A stretch of DNA of 64,000 nt from Bedellia somnulentella. Taxonomy: Eukaryota > Arthropoda > Insecta > Lepidoptera > Bedelliidae. The DNA lies in the NCBI GenBank assembly GCA_963576735.1, contig OY755174.1, forward strand, positions 186,001-250,000. Reading direction: 5' to 3'. The translations under genes and the position numbers were made by a program. Within the stretch, counting starts at the first letter, position 1. Each line of letters opens with the position of its first letter. The notes under the pieces were generated by a model, which saw nothing but the letters and a program-made list of their open reading frames with translations, was not told the origin of the DNA and did no database searches. This document shows, piece after piece, positions 1 through 11,000 of this stretch.

Positions 1-175
1 TTTTACATCCGACCTACCCTGTGCTGTAACTGTAACTCAACTGTCGTCATTTCAAAGTGTCATTTGATTGAAGTGAAAAGTCATGTTGTTTTTATTTCCC
101 TAACAATATCAACTGATGAAATTCCATTTTCAAATGTTTGGTTACCGCTGTTTTGCGACTTATCCATCCAAGAGT

Positions 176-375
176 NNNNNNNNNNNNNNNNNNNNNNNNN
201 NNNNNNNNNNNNNNNNNNNNNNNNNNNNNNNNNNNNNNNNNNNNNNNNNNNNNNNNNNNNNNNNNNNNNNNNNNNNNNNNNNNNNNNNNNNNNNNNNNNN
301 NNNNNNNNNNNNNNNNNNNNNNNNNNNNNNNNNNNNNNNNNNNNNNNNNNNNNNNNNNNNNNNNNNNNNNNNNNN
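176..375. other. assembly gap (200 N)
   Basis: Exactly 200 N, the conventional size for a scaffold gap of unknown length. It lies beyond exon 3 of the PEP synthase-like gene, so exon 4 may be hidden in the gap or lie outside the window. Confidence 0.99.
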
Positions 376-510
376 AAGCAATCTCATCCATAGCTGTTTT
401 TCAAACATGAATCGTCTTCAAAATTAATTGAGTCCTTATTACTCAAAAACATTGATCGACATTTAAAATGTATGTGCTAATGGCGGTAAGTAATATTTGA
501 CTAAAGATAC

Positions 511-680
511 CGACATGAGGTTGAGCCGCACGTGCTGCGTGGTTCCATCGTTCCTCCGCAGCGGGCCGCAGTACAGCACGCGCAGCCTGGTCCGCGGCTG
601 CAGCACCTGCACGCGCAGCCCGCCGGCGCGCCAGCCGTCCGCCGCCGCCTCCCACGCGCCGACTGCGGTGTCGGGGTGCC
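511..680 (-). CDS. PEP synthase-like exon 3
   Basis: Acceptor TTCCAG|GG completes an Arg codon. The exon then encodes HPDTAVGAWEAAADGW through QHVRLNLMS and ends in phase 0 at TCG|GTATCT. Very GC-rich against AT-rich surroundings. No following exon is seen before the gap. Confidence 0.8.
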
Positions 681-3600
681 CTGGAACGGCACAGGTCCTA
701 CTTGAGTGCTTTGATACATACATATACTTACGGCTATAAATCCTCTAGAAAGGGTAACCAGAGCTAAGGAATTAGAAATTCCTCAGCCACTCTTGGAAGA
801 TAAGTGGGGAAAAGATGATAAAATAAAAGGGTGATGGGTTTTCAACGGCATCGCCCAAAAATCCATTAAAAATTCCCAATACCATAATTGCCTCTTACAT
901 ACACTCACGGGAAGAAACGGGGTAGTGCTATTCTAAGCCGACACTACACAGCTTGTTCGCATATATAATTTTAAAAATTTTACAACCACATAATACATTG
1001 GCTCCGTATGATATAACTTTGGAGCTATTTTTACCCCGTTTTGGGATTCATGGCTGTGAGTATAGAAGTATAGATAGTATTTATTAAACCTTTTTGGCGA
1101 CTAAATTATCAAGTAAAACCAACCTCCAAAAGCACTTTTGGATTTCGAGATTAAAACTTTAAAGATATAATGTAAATGTAAGAATATTTAGCAACTAAAG
1201 TAATAAACTATATAAAACAGTTCTCTACTAACTTGGCAAAGTGTACACCGTTCCATCAGCCAACTTCACAAACACGACTACTTCCGCGAGCTGCTTCAGT
1301 CCGGCGAGTTTCCTGACGGTGAGCAGCAGACACGTGCCGTCGCCGGACACCGTTCTGATCGTGATGTCCTCGAATCCTCTGGCAGAGGTTTTCGGCAACT
1401 CGTCTACTTCATCATTGCGATATGCAGCTTTCCATTTTCTTACAGCGTAGCAGGCGTGAAGAAACTTTAGTGGGTAATTCCATCCTGCAGATTTTAGTTA
1501 GAGGTACCAGTGTATAAGTTGATTAAGTGAGTGTCAAATTAAGTTCTTCCTAATAGAAAAAAATGTTATCTGAGAATTTATTGAAACGTAGAGAGTATCT
1601 CTTTTGCTACTTATTTTTTACATCCATTTTATACTATAGTATTAATTTTATATATTGAAGACGAGAAAAAATAAGATTTTAATGTTATAATAAGGCGAAC
1701 CAAAAAAATTTGTGTCAAACAGAATAAGTGCTAAAAAGGCAGACTTGATAGAATTGTGAACTAAGCTCAAAACATTAAAAGTGGTAATGAATAATCTAGG
1801 CCTAATGAGAACTTATGGGCGCATTCTAAGTGACATTGAAATTTTTGTTTAATTATTAACCCTGTTGTCAATGGTTTTTTAACGTTAATGAATCGAAGAT
1901 TTTTCATAAATTTCATTACTTATTTAATACTAGTGGGTCGGCCCAGCTTCGCACGGGTAGCGTTGTTTTTTAAATAACTGAGGTTTGTTTCTTCAGTCTA
2001 TGCTCAAGCATTGTGAAGCGCAATGTTTTCTATTTATTAAATTTATAGCACTCCAGGAGTGCCACTCCTGAACAGTGTAGTTTGGTGATTTTGAAGTATT
2101 AACGTTTATTAGCAAATTTTGGAATAAAACGCTATGAAGTATTTATAACAATCTAAAAAAGATATCATTACGTGATGTAATTACTGGCGCTATCTAGTAT
2201 GTAATATGTAAATTAGTAAAGATTTGGTTTTGGTCAAATTAGGGATAAGTGAAAGTATTATAAACGTAAGAGCAAACAAATATAATCAGAATGCTCCGAA
2301 CTGCTAAGCTATCAGGAGTTTACACGTGTTATTGTAAGTCAACCATAAAAGATAGACATATACTGTTGCGGGAATTTTTTTAAACAATTTTATGAAGAAT
2401 ATTTTCGTCATACATGATTTCTATGTTACTTTAACCATTAAAGCTGCACACGCGACGGAAGCTTAAATAATGGAGTAACTTCTCCCGTTTTCCCAAAATT
2501 CCCCTTCACTTCAGACAGACAGACAGGCAGACAAAAATTTTACTGATTGCATTTTTGCATCAGTATCGATCACTGATCAGCCCTGATAGTTATTTTGAAA
2601 ATATATTTCATGTACAGAATTGACCTCTCTACAGATTTATTATAAGTATAGATTTTGCTCATAGCTGATCTGCCGTATAATCGTGTTAGTTTAGTCTGCA
2701 TTGATAACAGTGTCCTCTTATCAGGAAGGAGTAATCGCTTTGATAAATTTAACGCCACCTGCTACTTTATCATAATTAAGCACATTGTATATGACTATCG
2801 TTTATTTCTAATTAGTTTTTGCAAAGCCAACATAAATACTGCTGCAAAACACTCGATACTTCGACAAAATAGAACAGTTAGGCGCTTGGCCTTTTTATCG
2901 TTACACCATGGAGTATCCTCTCAAGAAAAGAACATGCAAACCATACATTCATATAGTCACCACTATAAATCTCAGGGAAGGGTAATCAGAGCTTTAGAAT
3001 TCGAAATTCCTTAGCTTACTGTTCACTCTGGTGTCTACTCCTCTAAAAAGGAGAACTCTTGTATTGGTGAGATTATAAACATCCTCATTTAACCTTCCAT
3101 TTTAGAAGCTGTATCTATTTAGGTTACTTATACTTACAGATGCTTGTGTATATGATGAAAAATAAATCATTAAAGTTTTATTAACTTCAACCGCCTTAAC
3201 GAAACTTTATGAAGTTTAGGGTCGTTGGTATAATTCAACAATTAGGCACAAAATCGCAACTTTTTCAATTTTAGCATTAAAAATCCGGCCCATAACGTAA
3301 AAGTTTTGGCGCAAAAACTATTTGTAAGTTGGACCATGCTGAACATAAGCCCTCATTATTTTACTTGACTGTTCTGTCTACCCAATGCAATTAACTTAAG
3401 TTAAATTTAGGTGGTAGTAAATTTGTATTCCAACAAAAATCAAAGTATAACTCGCAGTAACAAAATAACATGGTAATCATTTCTACAGCATCAATGTCAA
3501 GAACCGGCTTCAATGCCAAACATAATTTACATTCATGTAATGTGATAGAGCAATACTTATGTACTTTGCGATACTTTGATATTACTATAAAAAGCTTTAA

Positions 3601-3974
3601 CTCTAAAGAATTCAATTTGACGTGATTATAATACTGATACATAAAAATGATTGCTCTCTTTATTGTTTACCACTTAAAAAGTAAATAAGGAAAAGCTACG
3701 GAACGAAGTTTTACGAAACACTATTACTATTTACAAGTATAACGTAAACATAAAAAAAATGTGAATGAATTTGTAAAAAAAGGAATTTTTAAAGGATGAT
3801 TAAATATATACAAATGTTGTTAAAACAGATTGGAGCGCAAGTAATTATAACACATATCGTACCTCTCTTTGAGTAAGGTTCTTTTCTTAATGAAGGTTTG
3901 ATGAAGAATATCAAGTAGGACACTATAATTCCAGTTAGCAAACCAGTTTGCAAGAGCAAATCGTAAAAATCCAT
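511..3974 (-). CDS. phosphoenolpyruvate synthase-like gene, exons 1-3 (3' part outside window)
   Basis: Three minus-strand exons (3974-3863, 1484-1233, 680-511) join in phase. They encode the N-terminus of the arthropod protein annotated as putative phosphoenolpyruvate synthase. Seen: an N-terminal hydrophobic anchor (about residues 6-26, TGLLTGIIVSYLIFF); then a WNYPLKFLHACYAVRKWK segment; a GFEDITIRTVSGDGT to KLADGTVYTLP beta-rich stretch; and an LRVLYCGPLRR stretch. This order matches my recollection of the insect family, in which ATP-grasp-like and PEP-utilising domains follow; those would lie left of 511. The enzymatic role in insects is not settled. The start is the ATG at 3974; no longer in-frame ATG is seen upstream. 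An initiator-like TCAGTC on the minus strand lies at 4035-4030. Confidence 0.82.
714..952 (-). mobile_element. S1 short RTE-derived element
   Basis: Near-complete copy of the roughly 240-bp S1 family. The 3' tail (TATATGTATG tract) is at the left and the 5' head (GCTGTGTAGTGTCGGCTTAG) at the right. It lies in intron 2 of the PEP synthase-like gene, 34 bp upstream of exon 3. Confidence 0.85.
1233..1484 (-). CDS. PEP synthase-like exon 2
   Basis: Acceptor CTGCAG|GA. The first two bases complete the Gly codon split at exon 1, and the exon ends one base into a codon before GTTAGT. It encodes WNYPLKFLHACY through ADGTVYTLP. If unspliced, the frame meets TAG at once, which supports the donor. Confidence 0.82.
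1932..2546 (+). mobile_element. degraded interspersed repeat
   Basis: Begins TAGTGGGTCGGCCCAGCTTCGC and ends in an AGACAGACAGACAGGCAGAC tract. Both ends resemble a dispersed family common in lepidopteran introns (Helitron or other non-coding repeat, from memory). No coding capacity. It occupies intron 1 of the PEP synthase-like gene; the rest of that intron to 3860 is AT-rich with only one small S1 scrap. Confidence 0.5.
2958..3030 (-). mobile_element. S1 element scrap
   Basis: Short diverged piece matching the S1 3' part (ACTATAAATC, GGTAATCAGAGC, CGAAATTCCTTAGC). Confidence 0.4.
3863..3974 (-). CDS. PEP synthase-like exon 1
   Basis: ATG at 3974, 37 codons plus one base. It encodes MDFYDLLLQTGLLTG and onward, with one predicted membrane segment and then a basic stretch ending PYSKR. 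The donor reads G|GTACG, with GT at 3862-3861. Confidence 0.82.
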
Positions 3975-4324
3975 GTTAGCGCCACAGTCACACAAACACG
4001 CCCGAGTGCAGAGACGGCCGCGGCAATCTGACTGATTACACCCACAGTGACTTGATTAAATTTATCACTAGCTCTTGTATTGGTCAAATTAATAATCTGC
4101 TCGAATACTCTGTATTTAAAGATAATTAAAACGTTTATCAGTGGAGACTTTAAATTGATGACTCTGTATTTGTACTATGGAATTTTCTTAGATTGTACGA
4201 GAGAAAAGTTTATAACGACAAAATTACAGTTATCCTGTGATTAACCAGCGTTTAAAGATACTCGTAATGCATATGCAGTACCCACTACATACACCACCAC
4301 ATGTAACGAGAAGAAATGTTTAAG

Positions 4325-4432
4325 AGGCACTTGGCCAGCGTGGTGGACTAAGGCCAAATTACCCTATATTGGGTAGGCTCGAACCCCTTGGTGGGGACGT
4401 ACATGGGCTGTGAGGATATAAAGGCTTTGTTG
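4325..4432 (+). mobile_element. LINE 3'-end fragment
   Basis: GGCCAGCGTGGTGGACTAAGG followed by a diverged end GGGACGTACATGGGCTGTGA. This pattern is typical of the 3' terminus of a LINE common in Lepidoptera. The remaining intergenic DNA 4040-5330 is AT-rich and shows nothing else I recognise. Confidence 0.5.
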
Positions 4433-5330
4433 TCTCGTAAAGTTCTGGTAGCCTTAAAGAGGGCAGTCATATCTTCTCGAACAGAAACTAGTAGAGCACG
4501 TGAGAGAGTTTTATTATAAAGACTAATTAACGCTGGACTAACTTTAGGGGGTGGGCAGCGGAACCCTTACAGACATATATAAAAAAAACATGTTTATTCT
4601 TTTGTGTAGGCGTAATGAGTTTTGCATATTTTAGCAGTCGGCTGACAAATAAAGCATCATATAGGAAAACGGTTGGCACATCCCTCACTTCTTTTTTGGG
4701 TTAGTCCGATCTCCTGACCTGGAAAATTTAATAATATTAGGATATTAGTGCAGATGATTCCGACAATCCAACCTAGGTTGGATTTCCCAGGTTGGAAGAT
4801 CGGACGAACCATCTTTTTTTATGATACTTACTTTTTAGTTCTTCCCACTTCAGGCTCCCGCCTCTATAAGAAAGTTTTTAATTTGATCTTCATACATCTT
4901 ACCAATGTGCTTATAAACCCACGACTTTTGGAAACTAAGAAGTATTATTTTTCTTTGTTTGGGTCCCATTGTGAACTTCAGTATTGATAACACTTATTGT
5001 TTGCAGCTTTCACATATCTTACAGCGCGAGGAGGATATTTGTAATGCATCTATGTATTTCTAGTATTTGCCTATTAATAAGATTTTTCTTTACTATTAGC
5101 TGAATTTCGCAAAAAACAAATCTAAGTGTTTTTACTTCTTGATTAATATTATGAACACGCGAAAATTTCGCAAGGATAATGCGGTATAGAATATGCACAA
5201 TATGTTTCGTCAATGATAATATATCGGTAGAGCTGTAAAATCCTTGCCAAAAAAGCGTTAAAATGCTCCGCTTAAAATCTTCGAAGTGGCTGCGAGAGTA
5301 ATACGAATATATTTTACAAGCAGTAATAAA

Positions 5331-5567
5331 AGTGCCGGCTTAGAATGTCACTACCCCTTTCTACCCACGGGTGCCGTAAGCGGGCTTTTTTAGTTGCTTT
5401 TCGGCGATGCCATCCCAACACGAACCATCACGAACGATACTTTATTTCTTCCATCTTGTCCCCTATCAGCTTCCAAATATGGCTGAGGAATTTCTAGCTC
5501 TTAAGCTCTGGCTACCCCTTTTTTGTGTTGATGGCCGTAGGTATATATATAAATGTATGTATGTATA
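5331..5567 (+). mobile_element. S1 element, subfamily B
   Basis: Diverged subfamily: the head reads GTGCCGGCTTAGAATGTCAC and CTACCCACGGGTG in place of the A-type sequence, and the tail ends GGTATATATA and (TATG)n. It lies head-to-tail with the next copy. Confidence 0.75.
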
Positions 5568-5570
5568 AGA

Positions 5571-5819
5571 TGCTGTGTAGTGTCGGCTTAGAATAGCACT
5601 ACCCCATTTCTTCCGGTGGGTGTACATAAGAGGCGACTAATGGTATTGGGGCTATTTAAGGGATTTTTGGGCGATGCGGTTGGAGACCCAATCCCAACAA
5701 CCTTTATTTTACTATCTTTTCCTTACTCATATTTCCAAAAGTGGCTGAGGAATTTCTAATTCCTTAGCTCTGGCTACCCCTTTTAGGGATTTATAGCCGT
5801 GAGTATATGTATGTATGTA
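5571..5819 (+). mobile_element. S1 element, subfamily A
   Basis: Complete copy from TGCTGTGTAGTGTCGG to the ATATGTATGTATG tail. It is separated from the preceding B copy by three bases, so the second probably inserted into the tail of the first. Confidence 0.85.
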
Positions 5820-5924
5820 AATAGAGTTACGGATGAAATTATACTTATTGGTTTAAAGAGCAGACATCCACCTCTGAAATAAATGCCCGGTATGACCGGA
5901 ATCGGCGAAGGTGCCCCCTCAGCG

Positions 5925-6108
5925 GGAGCATTCGCGTGTAATGTAACGTTACAGATTTGAGCATTACATCACTGAAGGAAAGAACCCACCATTGCGATGC
6001 GCACCTTGCAATTGACGGTTATTTATTAGTTAGTCATTACACACGAATGCCCGTCAGTCAGGGAGAGATTATTGTAATGTAATGCTCAAAGACGAATCTA
6101 TAATGTTC
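5925..6108. repeat. nested inverted repeat (MITE-like)
   Basis: GCATTCGCGTGTAATG near 5929 pairs with CATTACACACGAATGC near 6035. AGATTTGAGCATTACAT near 5952 pairs with a copy carrying a small insertion, ATGTAATGCTCAAAG...AATCT, near 6080-6105. The two pairs overlap in order rather than forming one simple stem. Confidence 0.55.
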
Positions 6109-6176
6109 CAGGTACACGTAATCTTAAATCGTACTCAGTTTGACTTAGATACATTGGAAGTTTTTCTCTCAACCAA

Positions 6177-6425
6177 CATACATATATACATACACTCACG
6201 GCTATAAATCCCTAGAAGGGGTAGCCTGAGCTAAGGAATTAGAAATTCCTCAGCCACTTTTGGAAAGTTGAGTGGGGAAAAGATGGTAATGTAAAGGTTG
6301 TTGGTGATGGGTCTCCAACCGCATCGCCCAAAAATCCCTTAAAAACCCCAATACCGTTAATTGCCTCTTACGTACACCCATCGGTAGAAACAGGGTAGTG
6401 CTATTCTAAGTCGACACTACACGGC
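6177..6425 (-). mobile_element. S1 element
   Basis: Full-length minus-strand copy with (ACATATATACATACA) tail at the left and the TAGTGCTATTCTAAGTCGACAC head at the right. 6430-8030 to its right is intergenic and AT-rich, including the prolyl endopeptidase 3' UTR; I see no other gene there. Confidence 0.85.
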
Positions 6426-7679
6426 ATCAAACTCTCAACCAAATATGTACCAAAACTAGAGTAGAAGTGTATCACAACCTAAGCTATTAAAAACGTTATG
6501 TCAAGCCAAATATTGTGTGAGAGGGTTCGAATGAGATAGCGCACGATGTTCTTCTTGCACCGACTTTGATGCGTGGTAGTAACGTTGGTTGTCAGGAAAG
6601 AAAAGTGATTGCAGTGGACATAGGAACCCTCAGAAGCTTATGTTATGTCAGGTTTCGCTTCACGATGAGAACACGTGGGAGTGAGTGTGATAGCGATTGG
6701 GATTAAGGTGATTTGGCATGAGCTAACTTGGATGAGGATGAGAAGGGGCCACGTAGGATGTTTAAAGTAATATAACTTTAAGCGCTAGTGTTTAGTTCCT
6801 CTGCCACGGCGTGAACGTTTAAGTTTGAGAGTTTAATTTTATAAAATAGCTTAAAGGATTCCATAAACTGATAAAAGGGAATAAAAACAAGGGAGGGACA
6901 GGTATTTAGAACCATATTTACCCAAAAAATGAGTAAGTAAAACAATGCGTAAAATGAAAACAATGGTTTATTATTAAAATAGCAGCAATGCATAACATCA
7001 CCAGTCTTATTCGTGAAAGAGATAATTAAATAAGGTTCTATCTTGTACTATCCACATCCGTGTTGGTATAATAAAAAACAATGTAAAAATAAATGTAAAA
7101 AAAAATAATACAATTCAATCAATACGCGGACTGCGATGGTAATATTCCACCAATAACACGACATTTAAAACACATTCAACTCACTAGTTTTACCACAGTC
7201 GAGAAACTATAAAATCTTACACAGATATAAAAAAATAAATTGATCATATTAACACTTTCAAATGGTAGAAAAATATTTTCTATCTCATTCGAGTTATCAT
7301 TCAAATGGTTAGCAAAAACGATTCCTCTGGATTACATAATGGTAAAAGCCTAAATATTTTTGCACAAAAAAATCCTGAGATGATTACTCGGAATATGAAT
7401 CTATATCCTAACAAAACTATTGCAGGTAATTCTGACGGGAGAGCTACTAAAAATCAATCCACAATATTGGTTTTGGCTTGGTTTCAATCCATACTTTATA
7501 TTATTTCTTTGTCCATTTACTTAGTTTCCTAGACAACATTATAAACATAAAACCAATTTAGCGATGTTAGACGCGCGTCAAACTAATAATTTACAAATTT
7601 TAACTTCTGTACTTTGCTTTGCAAGTATTAAAATGTTGGTGAATGCTATAAAAGTTTGACTGGCAATGCAATAACAATC

Positions 7680-7685
7680 TTTATT
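7680..7685 (-). terminator. candidate poly(A) signal for prolyl endopeptidase
   Basis: AATAAA on the minus strand, about 350 bp after the stop codon at 8033. It is the first canonical hexamer I noticed. The real cleavage site cannot be seen. Confidence 0.3.
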
Positions 7686-8032
7686 ATGTTCCTGTACTCC
7701 GCTTACAATAACGAATTTGTAAACTAAACACATACGAAATGTAAGGGAGAAATGATTGCAATTTTAATGCTTGAAAGTACTCAAGTATATCGTAATACAA
7801 CAATCTCAATATTCATAAAATATCAAAAATGACAGAGTATTTAAGTTTCTTAAAAAAAAGTTTTTAAACAAATTGAATGTCTACGAACACTGAAACGAGC
7901 ACCAAAATGCAGGTTTATATTTTTAATTTGTCTCTTACGTTGTGTTTATAATCGTATGTACAAATTACAGCCTATATATACACGTATTGTTACCGTATAA
8001 CTTTGCAGGCATTAAAGTATTGAGTCGCTTTT

Positions 8033-8098
8033 TCATTTGTAGAACTTTAGCCCCATTGCTTGAGTTAGGAAGCACAGTATGTCAGTGTGCTCTTCGAT
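8033..8098 (-). CDS. prolyl endopeptidase exon 15 (terminal)
   Basis: Acceptor CTAG|ATC; encodes [21 protein letters not shown] and TGA. It matches the family C-terminal helix that follows KPTAKI and is in phase with exon 14. Confidence 0.88.
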   Translation of the reverse strand: MEEHTDILCFLTQAMGLKFYK

Positions 8099-11000
8099 CT
8101 AGGAAAGAAAAAAGATTTCAAGTTAGTTACCATTGAAAATAAATACAAGATATAAAGGTCGATAAAAAATATATATAGCCAAGTTTGATTCTAAGGTTTA
8201 AGGACTGAGTGTGTGCTCACGTGAGTTATATGACTATTTTAGTAAAAAAATATATTATTGTTTAAGGTGATTTTTCAGAAAAATAAACTGAAATTTAGCT
8301 AGAATAGTGAAATACTTGAGTTAAGCAAATAGTTACATTTACTTTCTTAAGGATAACAACATATTTTATGTTTTCGTGTCATATTACGTCAGTTTAGTAG
8401 AGGGCTCATTGACATGCCTTAACTTAGTGCAATAAAAGTGGTACTAGTTAGTGGTAGAGTTGGTGGCTAGTATGTATGTGTGAGTGGCAGTGTGTGTACG
8501 TACAATCTTGGCGGTGGGTTTCCCCCCGCCGTGGCCCGCTTTGGTGTCGATTCGCGCCAGCACGGGCAGGGTATCGTCGTCCAGGGTATCGTTACCCAGG
8601 GTAGCGTCACCCAGGGTAGCGTTGCCGGCCAGCGTGACGCTGTGCTGCAGCGCGGCCACGTACTTGAGCGAGTGCAGCGGCACGACGCGGTCGTCGTGGT
8701 CCGCCGTCAGCACCAGCGTGGCCGGCTGCCGGGACGCGCCTGGATACACACCACACCACGTTATATATCGACTACTACATGCTCTTCTAGCGGCAACCTT
8801 TCCGCTCTTTTGTAACACTAGTCATAATTTGGTAGGATACATAACTTAAGTTGCTTAAATATTTAAAAAAAAAATGTGCTTCTGAGGGCACGTTAAATGG
8901 TCCCTGCTACTCTAAACAAGTAGCGATTCATAGTCTGCTAACCCGCATTAGACCAACGAGGTGAACAATAACTAAATTACCATACCGAAGACATCTGTCT
9001 TCAAGAGTCAAGCCTGAACATAATATATGGGCTATCGAACTGCTGAACATAATTTAAGAAGATCGCTTTATTAAGACGACCTCATGAGCGATGGAACAAC
9101 TGCGTGTATAGTAACTTTGCAAGATGTCACGACAATTGTGTTTCAATACATCAAATCCCTTAATGTTACATGAGTCTAGCTAAAACCAAACTCACTTTTG
9201 TTATCGTGTACCGGGATGTTGTGCAGCGGCGAGTATTTGAGCAGATACTCGAACTGCGTCTTGTCGTCGGAGCTGCCGTAGTCGGACGTCCAGGCGTGGC
9301 CGATCGTGAACTTGTGGAACCGGAGCATGTCCAGCACGCTGCAATCGGGATGTGTTTTTATCATAATAAAATATTCATTTTCAAAGAGTACATAAAACTT
9401 CATCTTAACCTAGTTAGTCCAATAAAGTACAAAAACATAACATTTTCCTGTTCCTGAGCTAATATACTAATATATCTGTATTTCGGGCTATATCAAATGT
9501 TGTAATGTAAGGTGTATAATGAGCAAATGTACATGAAGAGGCCAATTCATTTGGACTTCACCAATTATTTTGGTTTAGCTGATTCGCCTGCTAGAAATAT
9601 TAGAATATTAGTGTTTTACGAACCCGTCAAGTTTACCGAGTTTTGTAAGTACGCCTTAAAGCTTGAAAAGTAGAATTCGTCGCCTGGAGGTTTGGTAGGA
9701 GACAGTATTTAGTCTCATATACATAAACAATCTACATATTTATAGTTTGTTGTGTAGTGTTGGCTTAGAATAGCACTACTTCATTTCTTCCGGTGGGTGT
9801 ACGTAAGAGGCGACTTACGGTATTGGGACGTTTTAAGGGATTTTTGGGCGATGCGGTTGGAGACCCATCACCAAGAACCTTTATTTTACCATCTTTTCCC
9901 CAAGTTCCAAAAGTGGCTGAGGAAATTCTAACTCCTTAGCTCTGGCTACCCCTTCTAGGGATTTAAAGCCGTGAGTATATGTATGTATGTATATTTATAG
10001 TATATTGGTGCTGGTGTATCCGCCGCTGATGATGTGTGTATGTTCGCTACTGACCCCACTTGCACTAGTGCGGCGCGGTACAGGTCGGGGCGCTGGTTGG
10101 CGCACGCGGCCACGAGCAGGCCGCCGTTGGAGCCGCCCTGGCTGGCCAGCCGCCGCGCGCTCGTGTACCCGTTGCTGATGAGGAACTCGGCGCCCGCCTG
10201 GAAGTCGTCGAACACGTTCTGCTTGTTGAGCAGCCGCCCGCCGTTGTGCCAGCGCTCGCCGTACTCGCTGGGGGAAGATGTTCCGTTAGTACGATTATCT
10301 TGTCGAGTTACCTATCATTTAAAACAAGTGTACAAAGCCCGTAAAGTTCTGATCACAGGTGGATACGATTCAATCTAAACTGCAACATCGAAACGCCGGA
10401 ACCGCGACGGAATCCACGGCGGACTGACACTGCCACTTTCAAAAGCCTCGTTGATAAGGAACTCCAAAGTCACGAACGCAAGGTAATGAAAGAAGACACT
10501 AACCAAATAGACATAAATGTAAGTATCGTCAAAAATGCTTTAATTAACTCATACAATATCAGTTGTCCACTAAAACAGGCAACCGACGAAAAACGAAACA
10601 AATGATGGAACTCTAAACTAGCCAGACAAAAATAAAAACTAAGAAAATTCTTCAACATAGCAAAAAACTCAAGACAAAAACCAGACTGGGAAGTTTTTAG
10701 AAAAACACGAAACCAATACAAAAAAGATATCAGAACATGCAGCAGGAAAGCATGGAAACAATTCAAAAAAATAGGATAAGAAAAATACTATCGACAAACG
10801 ACAGGAATATTCTGGGCACACTCAAAAGAAGAGACGGTACCTACACAAGATCGGACCAGGAGACATGCACAGAACTGGACATTAGCCAACAAGATAATTA
10901 CTAAAGACCGCATTAAATGGGCTATAAACACCTTCGAACCATACAAATCCCCTGGCTTAGAAGGTATAATACCTGCCTTCATGCAATGGGCTGAGAACAG

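Noticed and set aside
3391..3642. 83-codon minus-strand ORF as an extra exon
   Set aside because: Exons 1 and 2 of the PEP synthase-like gene already join in phase across it, and no splice sites or family match support it.
7305..7532. 75-codon plus-strand ORF as a gene
   Set aside because: AT-rich, low-complexity Asn/Lys/Ile/Ser composition expected by chance, no splice or family support.
8480..8849. Plus-strand ORFs over exon 14
   Set aside because: Shadows of the GC-rich minus-strand exon; similar shadows occur over exons at 10055, 26751, 29322, 40501, 57586 and 62403.
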